Shown here: positions 1 through 10,939 of the stretch, piece by piece
Position numbering within the stretch: position 1 is the stretch's first letter
How the letters are laid out: each line of letters begins with the position of its first letter
Source of the DNA: Hydractinia symbiolongicarpus
Lineage: Eukaryota > Cnidaria > Hydrozoa > Anthoathecata > Hydractiniidae
Direction: 5' to 3'
Length of the DNA: 64,000 nucleotides
Assembly: GCF_029227915.1 (NCBI RefSeq)
Contig: NC_079884.1
Location: 4,466,001-4,530,000 of the forward strand
Translations under genes and position numbers: made by a program
Notes under the pieces: model-generated
Told to the model about the DNA's origin: nothing
Database searches by the model: none
Seen by the model: only the letters and a program-made list of their open reading frames with translations

Positions 1-518
1 TCCCTGGGTACTTTCTTTGTATACTTTCGACTATACGGGCCAAGCCCGGGATTTACGGGAAATCGCGGGTTTTCGTTTGCCGGCGATTAAACTTCTTTTA
101 TTCAGCGTCTCATGAAAAATGAAAACATTTTTGAAAACTACAAGTCTCATGCGTTTTAGTGGTGAAAAAATAATTTAAAAAATCGTTCGGGAAATGAGTT
201 TACTCCCTGGGTACTTTCTTTGTATACTTTTGACTATACGGGCCAAGCCCGGGATTTACGGGAAATCGCGGGTTTTCGTTTGCCGGCGATTAAACTTCTT
301 TTATTCAGCGTCTCATGAAAAATGAAAACATTTTTAAAAACTACAAGTATTATGCGTTATAGTGGTGAAAAATTAATTTAAAAAATCGTTCTGGAAATGA
401 GTTTACTCCCTGGGTACTTTCTTTGTATACTTTTGACTATACGGGCCTAGTCCGGGATTTACGGGTAATCGCAGGTTTTCGTTTGCCGGCGATTAAACTG
501 CTTTTATTGAGCGTCTCA

Positions 519-540
519 TCAAAAATGAGACCATTTTTGA
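519..540. repeat. Dyad 4 with AGAC spacer, marker of the gagacc monomer class
   Basis: Arms TCAAAAATG (519-527) and CATTTTTGA (532-540) are unchanged and the spacer is AGAC instead of AAAA. I saw this class only in the left 5.1 kb, in the monomers beginning at 407, 1,826, 2,232, 4,458 and 4,864. The first, third, fourth and fifth directly follow a monomer with catgaaaaatg and gcgttatag. It therefore marks a local dimer unit. Confidence 0.85.
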
Positions 541-627
541 AAACTACAAGTCTCATGCGTTTTAGTGGTGAAAAAATAATTTAAAAAATCGTTCGGGAAA
601 TGAGTTTACTCCCTGGGTACTTTCTTT

Positions 628-645
628 GTATACTTTTGACTATAC
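628..645. other. Dyad 1 of the monomer: GTATA - 8 nt - TATAC
   Basis: Perfect 5-bp inverted repeat (628-632 and 641-645) with the 8-nt spacer cttttgac. The class with cattcgac in the spacer keeps the same arms. Arms are broken in gtgtac...ccatac monomers (for example 16,414 and 17,022) and in tgtatattttt monomers (for example 14,387). It is the weakest of the four dyads and could be coincidental. Confidence 0.7.
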
Positions 646-657
646 GGGCCAAGCCCG
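645..657. other. Dyad 2 of the monomer: CGGGC - CAA - GCCCG
   Basis: Perfect 5-bp GC-rich inverted repeat with a 3-nt spacer, directly abutting dyad 1. In the frequent ccgagtccggg class the arms read CGGGC/GTCCG, which still pairs in RNA through one G-U. In the ccgaaccc class CGGG/CCCG remains. D, E and F monomers carry a mismatch. This is also the most class-specific stretch of the monomer, so it serves as the main marker for tracing higher-order order. Confidence 0.75.
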
Positions 658-669
658 GGATTTACGGGA

Positions 670-697
670 AATCGCGGGTTTTCGTTTGCCGGCGATT
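670..697. other. Dyad 3 of the monomer: AATCGC - 16 nt - GCGATT
   Basis: Perfect 6-bp inverted repeat (670-675 and 692-697). After one mismatch the pairing continues with GG/CC, so a longer imperfect stem is possible around gttttcgtttg. The common cgcagg class keeps the 6-bp stem and changes only the mismatch. A rare class converts it into a perfect 9-bp stem (see 16,677). Confidence 0.8.
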
Positions 698-721
698 AAA
701 CTTCTTTTATTCAGCGTCTCA

Positions 722-743
722 TCAAAAATGAAAACATTTTTGA
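722..743. other. Dyad 4 of the monomer: TCAAAAATG - AAAA - CATTTTTGA
   Basis: Perfect 9-bp inverted repeat with a 4-nt spacer, the strongest dyad in the unit. A second perfect form, TTAAAAATG/CATTTTTAA, occurs in many monomers (example 22,002-22,023). A mixed form with one terminal C-A mismatch (example 7,204-7,225) is also common. In the gagacc class the arms are intact and only the spacer becomes AGAC (example 519-540). Whether it forms a cruciform or an RNA hairpin in the cell is unknown. Confidence 0.85.
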
Positions 744-1014
744 AAACTACAAGTCTCATGCGTTTTAGTGGTGAAAAAATAATTTAAAAAATCGTTCGGG
801 AAATGAGTTTACTCCCTGGGTACTTTCTTTGTATACTTTTGACTATACGGGCCAAGCCGGGATTTACGGGAAATCGCGGGTTTTCGTTTGCCGGCGATTA
901 AACTTCTTTTATTCAGCGTCTCATCAAAAATGAAAACATTTTTCAAAACTACAAGTCTTATGCGTTTTAGTGGTGAAAAAATAATTTAAAAAATCGTTCT
1001 GGAAATGAGTTTAC

Positions 1015-1420
1015 TTACAGGGTACTTTCTTTGTATACATTCCACTATACGTGCCAAGCCCGGGATTTACGGGAAATCGCGGGTTTTCGTTTGCCGGCGA
1101 TTAAACTGCTTTTATTCAGCGTCTCATCAAAAATGAAAACATTCTTGAAAACTACAAGTCTCATGCGTTTTAGTGTTGAAATAATAATTTAAAAAATCGT
1201 TTGGAAAATGAGTTTACTTACAGGGTACTTTCTTTGTATACATTCCACTATACGTGCCAAGCCCGGGATTTACGGGAAATCGCGGGTTTTCGTTTGCCGG
1301 CGATTAAACTGCTTTTATTCAGCGTCTCATCAAAAATGAAAACATTCTTGAAAACTACAAGTCTCATGCGTTTTAGTGTTGAAATAATAATTTAAAAAAT
1401 CGTTTGGGAAATGAGTTTAC
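1015..1420 (+). repeat. Single-monomer tandem duplication (2 x 203 bp)
   Basis: The monomers at 1,015 and 1,218 share ttacaggg, cattccac, tacgtgccaag, cattcttgaaaac and gtgttgaaataat, and read as identical apart from the last few bases. The homologous stretch near 6,079 has this monomer once. This is therefore a recent duplication of one unit (or loss of one at 6 kb). Confidence 0.85.
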
Positions 1421-2028
1421 TCCCTGGGTACTTTCTTTGTATACTTTTGACTATACGGGCCGAGTCCAGGATTTACGGGAACTCGCAGGTTTTCGTTTCC
1501 CGGCGATTAAACTTCTTTTATTCAGCGTCTCATCAAAAATGAAAACATTTTTAAAAACTACAAGTCTCATGCGTTTTAGTGGTGAAAAGTAATTTAAAAA
1601 ATCGTTCGGGAAATGAGTTTACTCCCTGGGTACTTTCTTTGTATACTTTTGACTATACGGGCCAAGCCCGGGATTTACGGGAAATCGCGGGTTTTCGTTT
1701 GCCAGCGATTAAACTTCTTTTATTCAGCGTCTCATCAAAAATGAAAACATTTTTGAAAACTACAAGTCTCATGCGTTTTAGTGGTGAAAAAATAATTTAA
1801 AAAATCGTTCTGGAAATGAGTTTACTCCCTGGGTACTTTCTTTGTATACATTTGACTATACGGGTTGAGTCCGGGATTTACGGGAAATCGCAGGTTTTCG
1901 TTTGCCGGCGATTAAACTGCTTTTATTGAGCGTCTCATCAAAAATGAGACCATTTTTGAAAACTACAAGTCTCATGCGTTTTAGTGGTGAAAAAATAATT
2001 TAAAAAATCGTTCGGAAAATGAGTTTAC

Positions 2029-5000
2029 TCCCTGGGTACTTTCTTTGTATACTTTTGACTATACGGGCCAAGCCCGGGATTTACGGGAAATCGCGGGTTT
2101 TCGTTTGCCGGCGATTAAACTTCTTTTATTCAGCGTCTCATGAAAAATGAAAACATTTTTAAAAACTACAAGTATTATGCGTTATAGTGGTGAAAAAATA
2201 ATTTAAAAAATCGTTCTGGAAATGAGTTTACTCCCTGGGTACTTTCTTTGTATACTTTTGACTATACGGGCCGAGTCCGGGATTTACGGGAAATCGCAGG
2301 TTTTCGTTTGCCGCCGATTAAACTGCTTTTATTGAGCGTCTCATCAAAAATGAGACCATTTTTGAAAACTACAAGTCTCATGCGTTTTAGTGGTGAAAAA
2401 ATAATTTAAAAAATCGTTCGGGAAATGAGTTTACTCCCTGGGTACTTTCTTTGTATACTTTTGACTATACGGGCCAAACCCGGGATTTAGGGAAATCGCA
2501 GGTTTTTGTTTGCCGGCGATTAAACTGCTTTTTTTCAGCGTCTCATCGAAAATGAAAACATTTTTAAAAACTACAAGTCTCATGAGTTTTAGTGGTGAAA
2601 AAATAATTTAAAAAATCCTTCGGGAAATGAGTTTACTCCCTGGGTACTTTCTTTGTATACTTTTGACTATACGGGCCAAGCCGGGATTTACAGGAAATCG
2701 CGGGTTTTCGTTTGCCGGCGATTAAACTTCTTTTATTCAGCGTCTCCTCAAAAATGAAAACATTTTTAAAAACTACAAGTCTTATGCGTTTTAGTGGTGA
2801 AAAAATAATTTAAAAAATCGTTCTGGAAATGAGTTTACTCACAGGGTACTTTCTTTGTATACATTCGACTATACGTGCCAAGCCCGGGATTTACGGAAAA
2901 TGGCGGGTTTTCGTTTGCCGGCGATTAAACTACTTTTATTCAGCGTCTCATCAAAAATGAAAACATTCTTGAAAACTACAAGTCTCATACGTTTTAGTGA
3001 TGAAATAATAATTTAAAAAATCGTTTGGGAAATGAGTTTACTCCCTGGGTACTTTCTTTGTATACATTCCACTATACGTGCCAAGCCCGGGATTTACGGG
3101 AAATCGCGGGTTTTCGTTTGCCGGCGATTAAACTGCTTTTATTCAGCGTCTCATCAAAAATGAAAACATTCTTAAAAACTACAAGTCTCATGCGTTTTAG
3201 TGTTGAAATAATAATTTAAAAAATCGTTTGGGAAATGAGTTTACTCCCTGGGTACTTTCTTTGTATACTTTTGACTATACGGGCCGAGTCCAGGATTTAC
3301 GGGAACTCGCAGGTTTTCGTTTCCCGGCGATTAAACTTCTTTTATTCAGCGTCTCATCAAGAATGAAAACATTTTTAAAAACTACAAGTCTCATGCGTTT
3401 TAGTGGTGAAAAAGTAATTTAAAAAATCGTTCGGGAAATGAGTTCACTCCCTGGGTACTTTCTTTGTATACTTTTGACTATACGTGCCAAGCCGGGATTT
3501 ACGGGAAATCGCGGGTTTTCGTTTTCCGGCGATTAAACCTCTTTCATTAAGCGTCTCATCAAAAATGAAAACATTTTTGAAAACTACAAGTCTCATGCGT
3601 TTTAGTGGTGAAAAAGTAATTTAAAAAATCGTTCGGGAAATGAGTTTACTCCCTGGGTACTTTCTTTGTATACTTTTGACTATACGGGCCGAACCCGGGA
3701 TTTACGGGAAATCGCGGATTTTCGTTTGCCGGCGATTATACTTTTTTATTCAGCGTCCCATCAAATATGAAAATATTTTTGAAAACTACAAGTCTCATGC
3801 GTTTAGTGGTAAAAAAGTAATTTAAAAAATTGTTCGGGAAATGAGTTTACTCCCTGGGTACTTTCTTTGTATACTTTTGACTATACGGGCCAAGCCCGGG
3901 ATTTACGGGAAATCGCGGGTTTTCGTTTTCCGGCGATTAAACCTCTTTCATTAAGCGTCTCATCAAAAATGAAAACATTTTTGAAAACTACAAGTCTCAT
4001 GCGTTTTAGTGGTGAAAAAGTAACTTAAAAAATCGTTCGGGAAATGAGTTTACTCCCTGGGTACTTTCTTTGTATACTTTTGACTATACGGGCCGAACCC
4101 GGGATTTACGGGAAATCGCGGATTTTCGTTTGCCGGCGATTATACTTTTTTATTCAGCGTCCCATCAAATATGAAAATATTTTTGAAAACTACAAGTCTC
4201 ATGCGTTTAGTGGTAAAAAAGTAATTTAAAAAATTGTTCGGGAAATGAGTTTACTCCCTGGGTACTTTCTTTGTATACTTTTGACTATACGGGCCAAACC
4301 CGGGCTTTACGGGAAATCGCGGGTTTTCGTTTGCCGGCGATTAAACTTCTTTTATTCAGCGTCTCATGAAAAATGAAAACATTTTTAAAAACTACAAGTC
4401 TTATGCGTTATAGTGGTGAAAAAATAATTTAAAAAATCGTTCTGGAAATGAGTTTACTCCCTGGGTACTTTCTTTGTATACTTTTGACTATACGGGCCGA
4501 GTCCGGGATTTACGGGAAATCGCAGGTTTTCGTTTGCCGGCGATTAAACTGCTTTTATTGAGCGTCTCATCAAAAATGAGACCATTTTTGAAAACTACAA
4601 GTCTCATGCGTTTTAGTGGTGAAAAAATAATTTAAAAAATCGTTCGGGAAATGAGTTTACTCCCTGGGTACTTTCTTTGTATACTTTTGACTATACGGGC
4701 CAAGCCCGGGATTTACGGGAAATCGCGGGTTTTCGTTTGCCGGCGATTAAACTTCTTTTATTCAGCGTCTCATGAAAAATGAAAACATTTTTAAAAACTA
4801 CAAGTATTATGCGTTATAGTGGTGAAAAAATAATTTAAAAAATCGTTCTGGAAATGAGTTTACTCCCTGGGTACTTTCTTTGTATACTTTTGACTATACG
4901 GGCCGAGTCCGGGATTTACGGGAAATCGCAGGTTTTCGTTTGCCGGCGATTAAACTGCTTTTATTGAGCGTCTCATCAAAAATGAGACCATTTTTGAAAA

Positions 5001-5673
5001 CCACAAGTCTCATGCGTTTTAGTGGTGAAAAAATAATTTAAAAAATCGTTCGGGAAATGAGTTTACTCCCTGGGTACTTTCTTTGTATACTTTTGACTAT
5101 ACGGGCCAAACCCGGGATTTAGGGAAATCGCAGGTTTTTGTTTGCCGGCGATTAAACTGCTTTTTTTCAGCGTCTCATCGAAAATGAAAACATTTTTAAA
5201 AACTACAAGTCTCATGAGTTTTAGTGGTGAAAAAATAATTTAAAAAATCCTTCGGGAAATGAGTTTACTCCCTGGGTACTTTCTTTGTATACTTTTGACT
5301 ATACGGGCCAAGCCGGGATTTACAGGAAATCGCGGGTTTTCGTTTGCCGGCGATTAAACTTCTTTTATTCAGCGTCTCCTCAAAAATGAAAACATTTTTA
5401 AAAACTACAAGTCTTATGCGTTTTAGTGGTGAAAAAATAATTTAAAAAATCGTTCTGGAAATGAGTTTACTCACAGGGTACTTTCTTTGTATACATTCGA
5501 CTATACGTGCCAAGCCCGGGATTTACGGAAAATGGCGGGTTTTCGTTTGCCGGCGATTAAACTACTTTTATTCAGCGTCTCATCAAAAATGAAAACATTC
5601 TTGAAAACTACAAGTCTCATGCGTTTTAGTGGTGAAATAATAATTTAAAAAATCGTTTGGGAAATGAGTTTAC
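2029..5673 (+). repeat. 13-monomer recurrence (2,632 bp), second copy partial
   Basis: Five consecutive monomers at 2,029-3,041 recur in the same order at 4,661-5,673, offset 2,632 bp. They are: catgaaaaatg/gcgttatag; ccgagtccggg with gagacc; caaacccggg with ggtttttgtttg and gcttttttt; caagccggg with acagg and gtctcctc; tcacaggg with acggaaaatggcggg. Even private variants such as catgagttttag and aatccttcggg are shared, so this is a segmental copy and not chance similarity. The next monomers differ (cattccac at 3,042, cttttgac at 5,674). Confidence 0.88.
3448..4254 (+). repeat. Dimer tandem duplication (403 + 404 bp)
   Basis: The pair [ttttccggcg with acctctttcattaagcg] + [ccgaaccc with cggattttcg and tatactttttta] is present at 3,448-3,850 and again at 3,851-4,254. 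The ccgaaccc members share the small deletions and cccatcaaatatg. The first caa member differs by tacgtgccaagccggg against gggccaagcccggg, so the two dimers are not fully identical. Confidence 0.85.
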
Positions 5674-6889
5674 TCCCTGGGTACTTTCTTTGTATACTTT
5701 TGACTATACGGGCCAAGCCCGGGATTTACGGGAAATCGCGGGTTTTCGTTTGCCGGCGATTAAACTTCTTTTATTCAGCGTCTCATCAAAAATGAAAACA
5801 TTTTTGAAAACTACAAGTCTCATGCGTTTTAGTGGTGAAAAAATAATTTAAAAAATCGTTCGGGAAATGAGTTTACTCCCTGGGTACTTTCTTTGTATAC
5901 TTTTGACTATACGGGCCAAGCCGGGATTTACGGGAAATCGCGGGTTTTCGTTTTCCGGCGATTAAACTTCTTTTATTCAGCGTCTCATCAAAAATGAAAA
6001 CATTTTTCAAAACTACAAGTCTTATGCGTTTTAGTGGTGAAAAAATAATTTAAAAAATCGTTCTGGAAATGAGTTTACTTACAGGGTACTTTCTTTGTAT
6101 ACATTCCACTATACGTGCCAAGCCCGGGATTTACGGGAAATCGCGGGTTTTCGTTTGCCGGCGATTAAACTGCTTTTATTCAGCGTCTCATCAAAAATGA
6201 AAACATTCTTGAAAACTACAAGTCTCATGCGTTTTAGTGTTGAAATAATAATTTAAAAAATCGTTTGGGAAATGAGTTTACTCCCTGGGTACCTTCTTTG
6301 TATACTTTTGACTATACGGGCCGAGTCCAGGATTTACGGGAACTCGCAGGTTTTCGTTTCCCGGCGATTAAACTTCTTTTATTCAGCGTCTCATCAAAAA
6401 TGAAAACATTTTTAAAAACTACAAGTCTCATGCGTTTTAGTGGTGAAAAAGTAATTTAAAAAATCGTTCGGGAAATGAGTTTACTCCCTGGGTACTTTCT
6501 TTGTATACTTTTGACTATACGGGCCAAGACCGGGATTTACGGGAAATCGCGGGTTTTCGTTTGCCAGCGATTAAACTTCTTTTATTCAGCGTCTCATCAA
6601 AAATGAAAACATTTTTGAAAACTACAAGTCTCATGCGTTTTAGTGGTGAAAAAATAATTTAAAAAATCGTTCAGGAAATGAGTTTACTCCCTGGGTACTT
6701 TCTTTGTATATTTTTGACTATACGTGCCAAGCCGGGATTTACGGGAAATCGCGGGTTTTCGTTTGCCGGCGATTAAACTACTTTTATTCAGCGTTTCATC
6801 AAAAATGAAAACATTTTTAAAAACTACAAGTCCTATGCGTTTTAGTGGTGAAAAAATAATTTAAAAAATCGTTCTGGAAATGAGTTTAC
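5674..6889 (+). repeat. Six monomers, mostly homologous to 610-1,825
   Basis: Monomers at 5,674, 5,877, 6,079, 6,282 and 6,485 repeat the class order seen at 610-1,825. They include the unusual tttttcaaaac (near 941 and 6,005, offset 5,064 bp, about 25 monomers) and the gccagcg variant. The monomer from about 6,687 (tgtatatttttgac, tacgtgccaagccggg) leads into the next block. No non-satellite sequence. Confidence 0.8.
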
Positions 6890-8712
6890 TCACAGGGTAC
6901 TTTCTTTGTATACATTCGACTATACGGGCCAAGCCCGGGATTTACGGGAAATCGTGGGTTTTCGTTTTCCGGCGATTAAACCTCTTTCATTAAGCGTCTC
7001 ATCAAAAATGAAAACATTTTTGAAAACTACAAGTCTCATGCGTTTTAGTGGTGAAAAAAAAATTTAAAAAATCGTTCGGGAAATGAGTTTACTCCCTGGG
7101 TACTTTCTTTGTATACTTTTGACTATACGGGCCAAGCCGGGATTTACAGGAAATCGCGGGTTTTCGTTTGCCGGCGATTAAACTTCTTTTTTTCAGCGTC
7201 TCATCAAAAATGAAAACATTTTTAAAAACTACAAGTCTCATGCGTTTTAGTGGTGAAAAAAAAATTTAAAAAATCGTTCGGGAAATGAGTTTACTCCCTG
7301 GGTACTTTCTTTGTATACGTTCGACTATACGGGCCAAGCCCCGGATTTACGGGAAAACGCGGGATTTCGTTTGCCGGCGATTAAACCTCTTTCATTAAGC
7401 GTCTCATCAAAAATGAAAACATTTTTGAAAACTACAAGTCTCATGCGTTTTAGTGGTGAAAAAGTAATTTAAAAAATCGTTCGGGAAATGAGTTTACTCC
7501 CTGGGTACTTTCTTTGTATACTTTTGACTATACGGGCCGAACCCGGGATTTACGGGACATCGCGGATTTTCGTTTGCCGGCGATTATACTTCTTTTATTC
7601 AGCGTCCCATCAAATATGAAAATATTTTTGAAAACTACAAGTCTCATGCGTTTAGTGGTAAAAAAATAATATAAAAAATCGTTCGGGAAATGAGTTTACT
7701 CCCTGGGTACTTTCTTTGTATACTTTTGACTATACGGGCCAAGCCCGGGATTTACGGAAAATCGCGGGTTTTCGTTTGCCGGCGATTAAACTTCTTTTAT
7801 TTAGCGTCTCATCAAAAATGAAAACATTCTTGAAAACTACAAGTCTCATGCGTTTTAGTGGTGAAATAATAATTTAAAAAATCGTTTGGGAAATGAGTTT
7901 ACTCCCTGGGTACTTTCTTTGTATACTTTTGACTATACGGGCCGAGTCCAGGATTTACGGGAAATCGCAGGTTTTCGTTTCCCGGCGATTAAACTTCTTT
8001 TATTCAGCGTCTCATCAAAAATGAAAACATTTTTAAAAACTACAAGTCTCATGCGTTTTAGTGGTGAAAAAGTAATTTAAAAAATCGTTCGGGAAATGAG
8101 TTTACTCCCTGGGTACTTTCTTTGTATACTTTTGACTATACGGGCCAAGCCCGGGATTTACGGGAAATCGCGGGTTTTCGTTTGCCGGCGATTAAACTTC
8201 TTTTATTCAGCGTCTCATCAAAAATGAAAACATTTTTGAAAACTACAAGTCTCATGCGTTTTAGTGGTGAAAAAATAATTTAAAAAATCGTTCGGGAAAT
8301 GAGTTTACTCCCTGGGTACTTTCTTTGTATACATTCGACTATACGGGCCAAGCCCGGGATTTACGGGAAATCGCGGGTTTTCGTTTGCCGGCGATTAAAC
8401 TTCTTTTATTCAGCGTCTCATCAAAAATGAAAACATTTTTAAAAACTACAAGTCTCACGGTTTTAGTGGTGAAAAAATAATTTAAAAAATCGTTCGGGAA
8501 ATGAGTTTACTCCCTGGGTACTTTCTTTGTATACTTTTGACTATACTGGCCAAGCCGGGATTTACAGGAAATCGCGGGTTTTCGTTTGCCGGCGATTAAA
8601 CTTCTTTTATTCAGCGTCTCATCAAAAATGAAAACATTTTTGAAAACTACAAGTCTCATGCGTTTTAGTGGTGAAAAAGTAATTTAAAAAATCGTTCGGG
8701 AAATGAGTTTAC
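6890..8712 (+). repeat. Left copy of a 20-monomer recurrence, then mixed monomers
   Basis: Monomers at 6,890, 7,093, 7,295 and 7,498 (Z, caagccggg, H with cgttcgac, I) recur at 10,940 onward with an offset of 4,050 bp (about 20 monomers). The copies at 10.9 kb are more diverged in the I member (ccgaacacggg, acgagaaatcg). The rest of the block (7,700-8,712) is P- and caa-class monomers. Confidence 0.8.
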
Positions 8713-10939
8713 TCCCTGGGTACTTTCTTTGTATACTTTTGACTATACGGACCGAACCCGGGATTTACGGGACATCGCGGATTTTCGTTTGCCGGCGATT
8801 ATACTTCTTTTATTCAGCGTCCCATCAAATATGAAAATATTTTTGAAAACTACAAGTCTCATGCGTTTAGTGGTAAAAAAATAATATAAAAAATCGTTCG
8901 GGAAATGAGTTTACTCCCTGGGTACTTTATTTGTATACTTTTGACTATACGGGCCGAGTCGAGGATTTACGGGAAATCGCAGGTTTTCGTTTCCCGGCGA
9001 TTAAACTTCTTTTATTCAGCGTCTCATCAAAAATGAAAACATTTTTAAAAACTACAAGTCTCATGCGTTTTAGTGGTGAAAAAGTAATTTAAAAAATCGT
9101 TCGGGAAATGAGTTTACTCCCTGGGTACTTTCTTTGTATACTTTTGACTATACGGGCCAAGCCCGGGATTTACGGGAAATCGCGGGTTTTCGTTTGCCGG
9201 CGATTAAACTTCTTTTATTCAGCGTCTCATCAAAAATGAAAACATTTTTGAAAACTACAAGTCTCATGCGTTTTAGTGGTGAAAAAATAATTTAAAAAAT
9301 CGTTCGGGAAATGAGTTTACTCCCTGGGTACTTTCTTTGTATACTTTTGACTATACGGGCCAAGCCGGGATTTACGGGAAATCGCGGGTTTTCGTTTGCC
9401 GGCGATTAAACTACTTTTATTCAGCGTCTCATCAAAAATGAAAACATTTTTAAAAACTACAAGTCTCATGCGTTTTAGTGGTGAAAAAGTAATTTAAAAA
9501 ATCGTTCGGAAAATGAGTTTACTCCCTGGGTACTTTCTTTGTATACTTTTGACTATACGGGCCAAGCCCGGGATTTACGGGAAATCGCGGGTTTTCGTTT
9601 GCCGGCGATTAAACTTCTTTTATTCAGCGTCTCATCAAAAATGAAAACATTTTTGAAAACTACAAGTCTCATGCGTTTTAGTGGTGAAAAAATAATTTAA
9701 AAAATCGTTCGGGAAATGAGTTTACTCCCTGGGTACTTTCTTTGTATACTTTTGACTATACGGACCGAACCCGGGATTTACGGGACATCGCGGATTTTCG
9801 TTTGCCGGCGATTATACTTCTTTTATTCAGCGTCCCATCAAATATGAAAATATTTTTGAAAACTACAAGTCTCATGCGTTTAGTGGTAAAAAAATAATAT
9901 AAAAAATCGTTCGGGAAATGAGTTTACTCCCTGGGTACTTTCTTTGTATACTTTTGACTATACGGGCCAAGCCCGGGATTTACGGGAAATCGCGGGTTTT
10001 CGTTTGCCGGCGATTAAACTTCTTTTATTCAGCGTCTCATCAAAAATGAAAACATTTTTGAAAACTACAAGTCTCATGCGTTTTAGTGGTGAAAAAGTAA
10101 TTTAAAAAATCGTTCGGGAAATGAGTTTACTCCCTGGGTACTTTCTTTGTATACTTTTGACTATACGGACCGAACCCGGGATTTACGGGACATCGCGGAT
10201 TTTCGTTTGCCGGCGATTATACTTCTTTTATTCAGCGTCCCATCAAATATGAAAATATTTTTGAAAACTACAAGTCTCATGCGTTTAGTGGTAAAAAAAT
10301 AATATAAAAAATCGTTCGGGAAATGAGTTTACTCCCTGGGTACTTTATTTGTATACTTTTGACTATACGGGCCGAGTCCAGGATTTACGGGAAAGCGCAG
10401 GTTTTCGTTTCCCGGCGATTAAACTTCTTTTATTCAGCGTCTCATCAAAAATGAAAATATTTTTAAATACTGCAAGTCTCATGCGTTTTAGTGGTGAAAA
10501 AGTAATTTAAAAAATCGTTCGGGAAATGAGTTTACTCCCTGGGTACTTTCTTTGTATACTTTTGACTATACGGGCCAAGCCCGGGATTTACGGGAAATCG
10601 CGGGTTTCGTTTGCCGGCGATTAAACTTCTTTTATTCAGCGTCTCATCAAAAATGAAAACATTTTTGAAAACTACAAGTCTCATGCGTTTTAGTGGTGAA
10701 AAAATAATTTAAAAAATCGTTCGGGAAATGAGTTTACTCCCTGGGTACATTCTTTGTATACTTTTGACTATACGGGCCAAGCCGGGATTTACGGGAAATC
10801 GCGGGTTTTCGTTTGCCGGCGATTAAACTACTTTTATTCAGCGTCTCATCAAAAATGAAAACATTTTTAAAAACTACAAGTCTTATGCGTTTTAGTGGTG
10901 AAAAAATAATTTTAAAAATCGTTCTGGAAATGAGTTTAC
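8713..10939 (+). repeat. 7-monomer recurrence (1,418 bp) with an internal dimer duplication
   Basis: The series accgaaccc, tactttatttg, caagcccggg, caagccggg starts at 8,713 and again at 10,131. The rare tactttatttg marker is at about 8,923 and 10,341. Between them, the dimer [caagcccggg + accgaaccc] is present at 9,523-9,927 and 9,928-10,332 (405 bp apart). The block looks like an expansion produced by one dimer duplication inside a larger repeated unit. Confidence 0.82.

Larger units (their letters stand above)
610..812 (+). repeat. Representative satellite monomer (203 bp, caagcccggg class)
   Basis: A full-length copy close to the common form, useful as a reference unit. By hand count it has 77 G+C of 203 (38%) and 12 CpG dinucleotides. 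In order it carries: tccctgggtac; a GTATA/TATAC dyad; a CGGGC/GCCCG dyad; an AATCGC/GCGATT dyad; the T-rich stretch cttcttttattcagcgtctc; a TCAAAAATG/CATTTTTGA dyad; aactacaagtctcatgcg; and two A6 tracts 12 bp apart before atcgttcgggaaatgag. The tetramer CGGG occurs five times. The unit boundary is arbitrary; tccctggg was chosen because it is easy to follow. Near-identical copies start at 5,674, 8,106 and 9,523. Confidence 0.97.
1..2028 (+). repeat. Left-edge mosaic of ten monomers
   Basis: Monomers start at 1, 204, 407, 610, 813, 1,015, 1,218, 1,421, 1,623 and 1,826. The first three include a catgaaaaatg monomer followed by a gagacc monomer. The order from 610 to 1,825 (caagcccggg, caagccggg with tttttcaaaac, cattccac/tacgtgcc, ccgagtccagg with aactcgc, gccagcg) recurs at 5,674-6,687 with the cattccac monomer present once instead of twice. 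The block holds nothing but satellite. Confidence 0.85.

Noticed and set aside
645-661. Intrinsic transcription terminator at dyad 2 or dyad 4
   Set aside because: The hairpins lack a following T run on the same strand in the right place (dyad 4 is followed by aaactac), the array looks eukaryotic, and there is no gene to terminate.
1404-1592. Recurrent 62-64 codon open frame almost as long as the monomer (also 3,228, 17,411, 43,172 and many others)
   Set aside because: Most of these frames begin at TTG, which exists only where cgttcggg has become cgtttggg, and they end at the same taa of the same monomer. The unit is not a multiple of 3, so frames cannot continue. No ribosome binding site, Kozak-like context, domain or codon-position bias is visible. 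They are a property of the repeat.
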